This document shows, in pieces, positions 55,385 through 64,000 of a DNA stretch of 64,000 nucleotides. Below the pieces are notes generated by a model, which had not been told where the DNA came from, searched no databases, and worked only from the letters and a program-made list of their open reading frames with translations. Position numbers and translations under genes: made by a program. Source of the DNA: Geothermobacter ehrlichii. Lineage in GTDB: Bacteria > Desulfobacterota > Desulfuromonadia > Desulfuromonadales > Geothermobacteraceae. The DNA is taken from assembly GCF_008124615.1 (NCBI RefSeq), contig NZ_VNIB01000005.1, positions 124,001-188,000 on the forward strand. The letters are read 5' to 3'. How positions within the stretch are numbered: the first letter of the stretch is position 1; each line of letters begins with the position of its first letter.

Positions 55385-55813
55385 ATGGCCCGGTCGCTGC
55401 CGCTTCGGTTTTTGACGCTTCTGTTCCTGCCCCTTTTTCTCGCCGGCTGCGAGGCCTATCTTCCCGCCACCAGCAAGCAGATGCAGGATGCCGTCAAGGC
55501 GGGCCGGCAGGCGGTGAAATCGGAAGAAAAGGCCTGGGCGCTGGTGTTGCGCATGGAAGAACTGGCCAGTCGCATGGAAGAAAGCGCGGCGCGCGTCGAG
55601 GCGGCGGCGAAGAGGGCAGAAGAGGCGGCGGAGAGAGCCGAGGCCGCGGCCGTCGAGACGGCCGGGTTGCGGCAAAAGGCGGCCGATGCCGCCAGTAAGG
55701 CCTTTCTCGACGCCGAACGCGCCGCCCAGGAGGCCAGGCGCATCGAACAGCAGGAAGGGCAGTCACTGCAGCAGGTTCTCGAGTTTCTGCGTGAGCTCGG
55801 CTACAAGCCCTAG
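55385..55813 (+). CDS. Coiled-coil lipoprotein
   Basis: A 142-residue protein with a lipoprotein signal (LTLLFLPLFLAGCEAYLP, Cys near 22) and a long Ala/Glu/Arg heptad coiled coil (SRMEESAARVEAAAKRAEEA). It resembles small envelope lipoproteins of the Lpp/alanine-zipper kind, but no family is assigned. It is followed by a terminator and is last in the amidase operon. Confidence 0.75.
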   Translation: MARSLPLRFLTLLFLPLFLAGCEAYLPATSKQMQDAVKAGRQAVKSEEKAWALVLRMEELASRMEESAARVEAAAKRAEEAAERAEAAAVETAGLRQKAADAASKAFLDAERAAQEARRIEQQEGQSLQQVLEFLRELGYKP

Positions 55814-55819
55814 CGGCCG

Positions 55820-55852
55820 AAAACGGGTTCAGGCCGCATTCAGCCCGTTTTT
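55820..55852 (+). terminator. Terminator between the lipoprotein and tonB genes
   Basis: AAAACGGG (55820-55827) pairs with CCCGTTTT (55844-55851), ending in T. The arms make it usable by both convergent genes. GCGGCC/GGCCGC offers an alternative pairing. Confidence 0.7.
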
Positions 55853-55864
55853 CAATTCTCCCGG

Positions 55865-56710
55865 CTATCCCTGATGCAATTCAAACCTGATCGGCAGGAT
55901 TACCTCGCCCGCTACCGGTTTGCCATCCTTCATGGCCGGCCGGAACCGCCAGCCCCGGACCTGTTTCAGGGCTGAACGGTCGAGAATCCGGTGGCCCGAT
56001 GAGTGCACCAGGCTCGCTTCGCCGACCCTGCCCGAGGTTTCGACCCGGATTCTGACCAGCACCGTGCCTTCCCATCCCCGCCGCCTGGCCAGCGAGGGAT
56101 AGACCGGTCGTGGATTGGCCAGCAGCGCCGGTTGGGCGTCCGTTTGCAATCCGGTGCGACCGCCGGCGTCCCCGGCTGCCGCCACGGTCTTTTCCCCTTC
56201 AGTTTTCACCGCCTTGCCAGAGGTTTGAACGGTTTCATTGGTGCTGTCGGTGCCCATGGCTGGAGGTGGCGTTGCAGCGGTTTTCTTTCTGGTCGGCTTT
56301 GCGACTTTCTCTTCTGGTGCTGGTTGCGGTGCCGGGGCGGGTGCCGCCTTGACGTTTGCTGGCGCCGATTTCGGCGGTTGTGGTGGTGGGACCGTTTTTT
56401 TCCTGACCGGTGTTGTTGCCTGCCCAGGGGAGGGATGCCGAGGGGACGAGTGTCGGTTTGGAGTGGCCTGCGGCGGTTTCGCCGGCTGTTTTGCCGTAGG
56501 TTTTTCGCTTGATTTTCGGGGGGTGCCAGTGCTGCCGACAGCCGGGAGCGGATAGAAGCCGACCCGGATCGGTTCGCTGTTTCGCGATGGGCTCGAATGG
56601 GGGAGGTCGGGCAGGAGCAGGAAAATCAGACCGTGGGTCAGGGTGGCCAGCAGCAGAGCCAGCGGCAGCCAGCGGTCCTGTTGTCTGTCGGCCTGATTCC
56701 GTTTCGGCAT
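55865..56710 (-). CDS. TonB family energy transducer
   Basis: A 281-residue protein. One N-terminal helix (WLPLALLLATLTHGLIFLLL), a long Pro/Ala/Lys-rich periplasmic span (for example PQPPKSAPANVKAAPAPAPQ), and the TonB C-terminal fold (NPRPVYPSLARRRGWEGTVLVRI through GWRFRPAMKDGKPVAGEV). It carries proton-motive energy to outer-membrane receptors. No exbB/exbD are beside it. The receptor encoded at 60.3 kb, across a divergent promoter region, is its likely client. Confidence 0.92.
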   Translation of the reverse strand: MPKRNQADRQQDRWLPLALLLATLTHGLIFLLLPDLPHSSPSRNSEPIRVGFYPLPAVGSTGTPRKSSEKPTAKQPAKPPQATPNRHSSPRHPSPGQATTPVRKKTVPPPQPPKSAPANVKAAPAPAPQPAPEEKVAKPTRKKTAATPPPAMGTDSTNETVQTSGKAVKTEGEKTVAAAGDAGGRTGLQTDAQPALLANPRPVYPSLARRRGWEGTVLVRIRVETSGRVGEASLVHSSGHRILDRSALKQVRGWRFRPAMKDGKPVAGEVILPIRFELHQG

Positions 56711-56771
56711 TCTTTGCTCCGACTGTTGCCCGGAACGTGCCGGGGAACCGGGGATTCAGCGTTTTCCATAA

Positions 56772-56795
56772 TGACCGACCGAAGCGTGTCGGTCA
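56772..56795. promoter_or_regulatory. Palindrome upstream of tonB
   Basis: TGACCGAC (56772-56779) and GTCGGTCA (56788-56795) form a perfect 8-bp inverted repeat with an 8-nt spacer, 62-85 bp upstream of the tonB start. It may be a repressor site; no family is assigned. Confidence 0.4.
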
Positions 56796-56888
56796 ATCCG
56801 TCGATTGCGTTGTCAATTGTTTTCTGGGATTGAACTCCATGGAATAATTCAACTATTTTCAACACGACGATTATGGGAGGAATTTTAT

Positions 56889-56918
56889 TTGCTTTGTAAA
56901 AGATTGTTTTGCTAAAAT
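56889..56918 (+). promoter_or_regulatory. Candidate promoter of the lipoprotein-receptor operon
   Basis: -35-like TTGCTT (56889-56894), 18-bp spacer, -10 TAAAAT (56913-56918) inside an AT-rich stretch unlike the surrounding sequence. Confidence 0.45.
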
Positions 56919-56998
56919 TTTTGCCCATATTTCAGTGAGTTAGTCAATTCATTGATTGTTGTTCCGTTGTCGGTCCGGAGGGGATGGTCTGGAGTGTC

Positions 56999-59900
56999 AT
57001 GCGGTTGCGATACGGGTCTGACATCCTGCTCCTGTTTTTTTTCTGCAGTCTGCTGGCTGCCTGCGGTGGTGGCGGCGGTGCGGATTCCTCCTTCGGTTCG
57101 CCATCGGCCGATACCCTGACGGTCGCCGGTTATGTCGAGGACGGCGCCGTCAGTGGTGCCCGGGTTAGCCTGATCGACCCGGCCAGCGGTGAAGTCGTGC
57201 GCCGGTGTTGGGCGAGCGGCCAGGGACGATGTGAAGCGATCACCGACGATTTGGGGCATTTCAGGATCGATCTGGCGCAAGATGCCGATCCCTCGTCCTG
57301 GATCCTGGTGGCCGCCGGCGGCCGGGATAGTGACACAGGCATCAGTTTCACGGAAGTCTCCCTCGATCTATCCGCCCCTGCCGGGGCCTATTCTTCCCTT
57401 TCGCATGTCGTCATTTCCCCGCTGACCACCTTGCTGGCCAGGCGCGTCAGCAGCGGTCAGCCGCTCGACCGGGCCCTGTCCGCCGTTGCCGCCTGGGCGG
57501 GGCTGGCCGAGGTGAACGATCTTCTCGTCAGGCCGACGGACGTTCCAGGGATTCTGCAGCGCAACCTGGTGCTGATGGCCGCGGCCATGCATCTTTACTG
57601 GCGGGGAGAAACGGCGCCCTGGGATACTCTGGCGGCGAACGTCGGTTCAGCCCCGTCGCTGTTCGACAGCAGCGGACGGGTGAATGCCGGGGAGCTGACC
57701 GCCGGACTCGGCTTTTCGGCCGATGAAGCGCTTGCCCTGGCGGGTCTGGCCGGTGATCTGGCAGCGGCCGCCGGAAGCGATCAGGCCTTCGGCCTCTTCA
57801 ACCGCTACCTGCTGGGGCGTATGCTCGGACGGGAGCTGGACGATCTTGTGCAGACGGTCGATCCCGCCTTCGATATCGCGGATGCCCGTTACCTGGCCAA
57901 CAGGGAAGCGCTGTTCGATCAGCTGGTGCTGCAGGGCGGCCGCGTTCCTCTGTGGGACCTGATTCCCCAGCGCCTGCTGCAGCATGTTCTGTACGGGTAC
58001 GGGCTGAACGATCCCGGTGCGTTTCTGCAGGCCGATCCCGCCCAGTTTGTCGCCGGCCTGGTCCGCGCCGACGCAGGTGGCGCCTACACTCCGGCCGATG
58101 ATCCGCGCATCGGAGCCATTCTGACCGGCCAGCCGCGTTTCGCCGTTCGTCTGCCCCTGTCTGCCGACCGGATGTTGCCGGCCGGTGACAACATGGCCCG
58201 GGTCGCCTATTACTACAATTCGGACCTGTCGCATCTCTACCGGGCCGATGCCCTGGCGCAGGCGGTCCTCGACGATCAGCTCAACGATGAACTGATGATC
58301 GAACTGATCAGGGGGGTCGCCCGCAGCGGTCTGGTGCGCGGCTGGGTTGCCGACTCTTTGCTTCCCTACGATCCCTGGCGGATGATCGACAGCCGGATCT
58401 TCAATCCGGTCAATCGTGCCCTGGCCCGCATCGAACTGGCCGAAGGAGCGGCCCGCTGGGGATTCTCCGCCGACGCTCTCGATGCCCTGGCGCAGGCGGA
58501 GCAGGAGTTGCGCGGTGTGCTGGCGGCCAAGGGAACGGCTTTTTTCAATGCCGATGATGCCGCCAATTTCCGGCTGCTGGCGCAGGGTTACCTGCGTGCC
58601 GGGGACTTTGCCTCGGCGCTGGCGGTGTTGCGGTATCTGCATCTGGACATCGCCGTGCCCGTCGGCACCTATCTAGCCTACGCCAACGCTTTTTCCGCCG
58701 GCATGGGTATCGCCGACGAGCTGCTGGCCGCAGGCGATTCGGTCGGAGCCCTGACGGTGATCGACGAGCTGCGGCAGATAGCGGTCGACACGCCGACGGA
58801 AACCATCGCCGGCAGCGAAAGCTACAAGAACCGGGTTTTTCACATGGTGGAGGCGGCGCGCCGCTACGCCCTGGCCGGCAGCGGTCAGGACGCTCTCGAT
58901 CTCTATTACGGCGCCGGCATGATCGCCGATCTGCGCAGCAACGACGGTCTGCCCGCCAACAGAACCGGTTCGCGAACCAGAATCTATATGGATGACATGG
59001 CGGTAGCGCTCTATCTGGCGGGCGACAAGGCGGGGGCGCTGGCGCTGCTCGACACCCTGAGCGGGCTGTCGCGCTCCTGGGGCTACAAGCAGCTGGCGGC
59101 TGAAGTGGCGGTGGCCGAGTCGGTCACCGGCGGGCTGCTGCCGGCCCACGACACGGAACCGCCGCCAACCGGGATGACGGCTCTTGATCTGGTCTTCTAC
59201 CGGGTACCGACCGATCTTTTCAACCCGACGCCGCTCGAAACCCAGGTCGAGGCCCTGACCTATTACGTCGCCAACAGGCAGAAGCCCTATCTCGGCCTGC
59301 GCCTGATCGAGGAGTCGCTCGATGCCGACGCCGTGACCGCCCTGCAGCTGGCCACCGATCTGGTCCGGCAGATCGACGTCAACCTGGCCAAGAAGGTTGG
59401 CACCAAGACGCTCGGATCGGCCAAGATCGATTTCGGTCTGGCCAAGATCGCCGATCTCTATGTCGATCTCGGCATGAATACCGAGGCGAGGCAGCTGCTG
59501 GTCGAGGCGGAGCAGGCGCTGTCTGCCATGACCGACCCGACCCTGGTCGCCATGTCACTGGCCAGCCTCGGTGACGTCTACCTGCGTCTGGGAGACGCGG
59601 TGGCCGCCCGCGACCTGCTGGCCCGGGCCGGTCAGGGACTCTCCCTCGATGCCTACGATACCCTGATCGACGCCATGCTGCGTGCCGGCGCTGCCGGCAT
59701 CGACCAGCAACTCGACGCCTACTGGCAGCTGGCCTGGGATCTCTACCCGTCGGCCGCTGCCGACAGCGATCTTTTTTCCATCGCCAGACATCTGTTGCAG
59801 GGGGCACGCTATGCCCGTGCCACGGGCCGGCAGGCCCTGGCACTCGACCTTCTTGACCGGACCCTCCAGGTTGTTCAGAGTGTCAGCGACCCGCGGGACC

Positions 59901-60241
59901 GTCTGGACAAGCTGATCGACTGGGCCGCCGCACATGCCGAAATCGATACCTATGACGGTGCCCTCGACGCGGTGCGCCGGGTGGAAGAAGAAGGATTCCG
60001 GGTCGGTCGCAACAGGGCGCTGCTGGCGATTGGCAGGGTCTATGCCGGACGCAGTGACCTGGACCGGCCCGATCTGGCGGTGTCGGACATGGATGCCGAC
60101 GGAGCGCCCGATTTCTTTCATCCCCTGATGTCGCCGGGTGAAATCGACGCTTCCGGCCTGACGCTCGATGACGACATGGACGGTGACGGTCTGTCCGATG
60201 ACCAGGACCCCAGACCGATGTTCTTCGATTCCGGTTTCTGA
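56999..60241 (+). CDS. Large lipoprotein with alpha-helical repeats and C-terminal Ca-binding Asp motifs
   Basis: About 1080 residues. Lipobox near the start (FFFCSLLAACGGGGG, Cys about residue 22). Residues 40-140 form a beta-type domain (VAGYVEDGAVSGARVSL, TDDLGHFRID) like carboxypeptidase-regulatory folds. A long all-helical region follows with TPR-like units (FASALAVLRYLHLDIA, EARQLLVEAEQALSAM). The end holds DMDADGAPDFFHP and DDDMDGDGLSDDQDP, thrombospondin type-3-like Ca sites. I chose ATG 56999 (GGAG nearby), but ATG 56984 is possible. The receptor gene follows in the same frame after 33 nt. I infer a surface or periplasmic partner of the receptor. Confidence 0.75.
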   Translation: MRLRYGSDILLLFFFCSLLAACGGGGGADSSFGSPSADTLTVAGYVEDGAVSGARVSLIDPASGEVVRRCWASGQGRCEAITDDLGHFRIDLAQDADPSSWILVAAGGRDSDTGISFTEVSLDLSAPAGAYSSLSHVVISPLTTLLARRVSSGQPLDRALSAVAAWAGLAEVNDLLVRPTDVPGILQRNLVLMAAAMHLYWRGETAPWDTLAANVGSAPSLFDSSGRVNAGELTAGLGFSADEALALAGLAGDLAAAAGSDQAFGLFNRYLLGRMLGRELDDLVQTVDPAFDIADARYLANREALFDQLVLQGGRVPLWDLIPQRLLQHVLYGYGLNDPGAFLQADPAQFVAGLVRADAGGAYTPADDPRIGAILTGQPRFAVRLPLSADRMLPAGDNMARVAYYYNSDLSHLYRADALAQAVLDDQLNDELMIELIRGVARSGLVRGWVADSLLPYDPWRMIDSRIFNPVNRALARIELAEGAARWGFSADALDALAQAEQELRGVLAAKGTAFFNADDAANFRLLAQGYLRAGDFASALAVLRYLHLDIAVPVGTYLAYANAFSAGMGIADELLAAGDSVGALTVIDELRQIAVDTPTETIAGSESYKNRVFHMVEAARRYALAGSGQDALDLYYGAGMIADLRSNDGLPANRTGSRTRIYMDDMAVALYLAGDKAGALALLDTLSGLSRSWGYKQLAAEVAVAESVTGGLLPAHDTEPPPTGMTALDLVFYRVPTDLFNPTPLETQVEALTYYVANRQKPYLGLRLIEESLDADAVTALQLATDLVRQIDVNLAKKVGTKTLGSAKIDFGLAKIADLYVDLGMNTEARQLLVEAEQALSAMTDPTLVAMSLASLGDVYLRLGDAVAARDLLARAGQGLSLDAYDTLIDAMLRAGAAGIDQQLDAYWQLAWDLYPSAAADSDLFSIARHLLQGARYARATGRQALALDLLDRTLQVVQSVSDPRDRLDKLIDWAAAHAEIDTYDGALDAVRRVEEEGFRVGRNRALLAIGRVYAGRSDLDRPDLAVSDMDADGAPDFFHPLMSPGEIDASGLTLDDDMDGDGLSDDQDPRPMFFDSGF

Positions 60242-60274
60242 ACAGGAGGGCGGATTCTTTCCGCAAGAGATCTT

Positions 60275-62785
60275 TTGTCCCACAGCAACCTGCTGCGCAT
60301 CCTTTCAGCTTTTTTCGGACTGCTGGCAATTTGCCTGCCTTCGGCCGCGGTCGCCGCAGATCGGGAAGAAACGGTTCTGCCGCCGGTAACCATCGTCGAT
60401 CGTCTCGACATTTCGGCGGGGGGCGTTTCCCTGTTGCGGCGCCCAGTGCTCGACCGGCTGCCTGCCGGCAACGGGACCCTGACCGAGATGCTGGACGTTC
60501 TGCCGGATGTCCAGTTCAGCGAATCCTTTCGCAGCGGCAGGACCGGGGGAGAGATTCTGCCGCCTGACATCTCCATTTCCGGCGGCAAGGTCTTTCAGAA
60601 CGCCTTTACCCTCGACGGCATCGACAATGCCGGCATTCTCGATCCCATGGCACGCAACCCCAACAGTCTGACCGACGTGCCGGGACACCCGCAACAGCTC
60701 TTTGTCGACGCCGCCCTGGTCGACGAGATCGCCGTCTACGACAGCAACATCCCGGCCCGCTTCGGCGGCTTTACCGGCGGCGTGGTCGACGCCCGTTTGA
60801 GAATGCCGGGGCAAACGCCTTCGGCCCGGCTCTCCTGGCGCCATACCCGCGACGACTGGGCCCGCTTTCACCTGGCCGGCGAGGAGCATTTCGATTTCTT
60901 CCATTCCAGCAGTGCCTCCAGACAGCCACGTTTTCGCAAGGATTTTTTCGGTGCCGGGTTCGATCTTCCGGTTGGGGCCAAGACGGGACTTCTGTTCGAG
61001 GCCCGCGTCGCCCGTTCCGAGATTCCGCTGTTCCATCTCGACCGGCAGGAGATTCAGCGGCGCAGCAGCGTCAATTTTCTGGCTCGCGTCACCCGGGAAT
61101 CCGGGACCGACGATCTTTATGACATCAGTCTGCTCTATGCCCCCTACCGGGCGAGCCATTTTCTGACCGATGTCGAAAACAGCGCATTTTCCGTCAGCCG
61201 GGGCGGTTTCCGCCTCGCCGGCGGTTATCATCATTTTCGTGACGACGGTGAAAGCCATCTGCAGCTCTTTTTTCGCGGCAGCGAAAACCAGCGCTCCGCC
61301 CCGGCGCATTTCCGCAACTGGCTGGCCAGCGCCAGCAAGCCCTGGGGAAGTGTCGTCGAGTCCGATTACAGCCGGGAAGGTGGATTCGGGGACGTCGAAC
61401 AGGGGCAGCAGAGTATCGGCCTGAACTGGGATGTCACCTACGAGCCGCCGTCACGCGGCCGCCTGGTACAGGAGTTCGGTGCCGGTCTGCAGTGGCAGGT
61501 CCACCGGGGAACCTACGACCGGTCCGAGACCAGTTTCATCTTCAAGGATGCCGTTCTGGCCCCGGATGTCATCTGCACCGACGATCTGCTCGGCTGTATC
61601 GAGGAAGAGCAGTATTTCTCGCGGCGTGACATCCTGCGGGCCAATTCGGAAGCCGTGCATATGCAGGAGCTGGCCTTCTATGTCGACGACAGTCTGACCC
61701 TGGACCGGTTGCAGGTGCGTCCCGGCCTGCGGCTGTCCTGGAACAGCTATCTGCAGAACCTGGATCTGGCGCCCCGACTGGCTGCCAGCTGGGATCTGAG
61801 AGGAGACCGGACGACGATGCTGACCCTGGGGGTCAATCGCTATTACGGCAGGAGTTTTCTTGCCTTCAAGCTGCGAGAGGCCCGGTTGCCGGTCATCAGC
61901 CAGTACCGGCCCAAGCGCAACAGCGCCGTCGGTTCCGGCAGCGTCGATCCCGGCGCCGTCGTCGATCCGGCCGATCCGGGGCTGTGGGAACTCTACCCGG
62001 CGGGGCTGCAGAGTGTGGCGCGTTTTTCCGATCTGGATACGCCCTACAGCGACGAGATCGTTTTCGGTCTGGATCAGGAACTGTACGGCGGCCGACTGAG
62101 CATGAAGCTGGTGCAGCGCCAGGGCCGGGACGAGTTCGCCCGCCAGTTCGGACCGGTACTGGACGATGGCCTGCGTTACTACACCATGAACAACCGGGGC
62201 CGCAGCCGTCACCGCAGCCTTCGCCTGAGCTGGGAACGGTCCTGGCGGAAACAGTACCTGATGCTGAGCTGGGTCTGGCAGGAGAACCTGACCAGCAACG
62301 AGACCTACGACGTTCTGCTCGATGACGAGGAGATCGAACCCCGCGTATGGTACCGGGGACGGATCGTCTATCGCAGCGAGCTTCCCCGCACCGATTACAG
62401 CCGGCCGCATGTCGTCCGGCTGCTGCACATGATGGCCCTGCCCGGGGGAATGCACCTGACAACGCGTGCCCAGTACCTGGCGGCCTATCGCAGTCTGGAG
62501 AACACCTATCGGGAGGTGCCGGTTCCGGGCAGCCTGCAGCGGTTCGACGCCATCAAGGGAGAATTTGTCCAGGAGTCCCTTTTCGTTTATGATGAGGTGC
62601 GGCACGAACAGGCCGTGCAGGTCGATCTGAGACTCGCCTGGAATGGACGGTTGGCCGGCTTGCCCGCAGTCGATTGCCATCTCGACATTCTCAACCTGTT
62701 TGACAGCACTATCGAATCGGGGACGACGCCCGGAGACTATCGGCTGGGGCGGCAGTTCTGGGTCGGGTTCGATCTGCGCTTCTGA
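60275..62785 (+). CDS. TonB-dependent outer-membrane receptor
   Basis: About 836 residues. The start is probably TTG 60275, because the frame upstream is closed by the lipoprotein stop and offers no better codon; a signal peptide follows (LLRILSAFFGLLAICLPSAAVA). A TonB-box-like ETVLPPVTIVDR comes next, then a plug domain (NAFTLDGIDNAGILDP, VYDSNIPARFGGFTGGVVDA) and a beta barrel ending with aromatic F (QFWVGFDLRF). Substrate unknown. Adjacent to a TPR lipoprotein and near tonB, this is a plausible uptake unit. Confidence 0.88.
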   Translation: MSHSNLLRILSAFFGLLAICLPSAAVAADREETVLPPVTIVDRLDISAGGVSLLRRPVLDRLPAGNGTLTEMLDVLPDVQFSESFRSGRTGGEILPPDISISGGKVFQNAFTLDGIDNAGILDPMARNPNSLTDVPGHPQQLFVDAALVDEIAVYDSNIPARFGGFTGGVVDARLRMPGQTPSARLSWRHTRDDWARFHLAGEEHFDFFHSSSASRQPRFRKDFFGAGFDLPVGAKTGLLFEARVARSEIPLFHLDRQEIQRRSSVNFLARVTRESGTDDLYDISLLYAPYRASHFLTDVENSAFSVSRGGFRLAGGYHHFRDDGESHLQLFFRGSENQRSAPAHFRNWLASASKPWGSVVESDYSREGGFGDVEQGQQSIGLNWDVTYEPPSRGRLVQEFGAGLQWQVHRGTYDRSETSFIFKDAVLAPDVICTDDLLGCIEEEQYFSRRDILRANSEAVHMQELAFYVDDSLTLDRLQVRPGLRLSWNSYLQNLDLAPRLAASWDLRGDRTTMLTLGVNRYYGRSFLAFKLREARLPVISQYRPKRNSAVGSGSVDPGAVVDPADPGLWELYPAGLQSVARFSDLDTPYSDEIVFGLDQELYGGRLSMKLVQRQGRDEFARQFGPVLDDGLRYYTMNNRGRSRHRSLRLSWERSWRKQYLMLSWVWQENLTSNETYDVLLDDEEIEPRVWYRGRIVYRSELPRTDYSRPHVVRLLHMMALPGGMHLTTRAQYLAAYRSLENTYREVPVPGSLQRFDAIKGEFVQESLFVYDEVRHEQAVQVDLRLAWNGRLAGLPAVDCHLDILNLFDSTIESGTTPGDYRLGRQFWVGFDLRF

Positions 62786-62809
62786 CCGTTTTCCGGAGGG
62801 GGGGACCCG

Positions 62810-64000
<1,191 letters not shown>

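Overview
The window looks like chromosomal DNA from a high-GC deltaproteobacterium of the Desulfuromonadales type (Geobacter / Desulfuromonas / Geothermobacter relatives). The clues are a small c3-type multiheme cytochrome, System II cytochrome c maturation (ResB + CcsA), a complete cbb3 oxidase cluster, an xseB-ispA-dxs cluster, DUF4388 and NtrC-family signalling proteins, and lipid A genes. This placement is inference from gene content; no 16S or other marker is present. Coding is dense. I see no prophage, intact insertion sequence, tRNA, rRNA or CRISPR array.

Layout. 0-3 kb: isoprenoid precursor operon (xseB end, ispA, dxs). 3-6.7 kb: a lone receiver protein, a secreted/membrane PhnD-like + DUF4388 protein, and a scar where a lysR gene and a divergent yitT-like gene both lost their 5' halves. 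6.8-8.6 kb: resB and ccsA. 8.7-12.3 kb: a biotin operon (bioW, bioF, bioH, bioC) behind a BirA-type operator. 12.4-17.4 kb: rRNA methyltransferase with ArsR regulator, CaCA antiporter, DUF3108 protein, CBS-containing inorganic pyrophosphatase. 17.5-21.7 kb: a DUF255 protein, a gene-free stretch that appears to encode two tandem small RNAs, a tetraheme cytochrome, and a membrane-anchored XRE protein. 21.8-29.9 kb: ccoNOQP-GHIS plus a SafE/TauE-like gene, all on the minus strand. 30.2-37.2 kb: a sensor kinase, ispB, and an NtrB/NtrC-like pair followed at once by a sigma-54 promoter and a short terminated transcript (candidate sRNA). 37.3-46 kb: hypF, pfkA, an active/inactive M16 peptidase pair, a YihY-type protein, lpxH. 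46-55.8 kb: an SseB-like protein, a TPR protein, copper P-type ATPase, LOG-like protein, NrnA-like DHH phosphoesterase, amidase-rph-rdgB operon, coiled-coil lipoprotein. 55.9-64 kb: tonB facing away from a large TPR lipoprotein, a TonB-dependent receptor and a sensor kinase cut by the window end.

How the parts fit. Cytochrome handling is the main theme: ResB/CcsA attach heme, CcoGHIS and CcoI (copper) assemble the cbb3 oxidase, and a c3-type cytochrome can carry low-potential electrons. A second theme is envelope signalling and regulation, with three sensor kinases, one NtrC regulator, a transmembrane XRE protein, and three candidate sRNAs whose terminator loops are C-rich and resemble anti-Shine-Dalgarno sequence. 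The sigma-54 promoter plus sRNA directly downstream of the NtrC gene is the most promising undescribed unit; its layout recalls CbrB-CrcZ of Pseudomonas. Several genes (bioW, the DUF255 gene and two sensor kinases) have -10 elements 6-8 nt before the start codon and may be translated from leaderless mRNAs.
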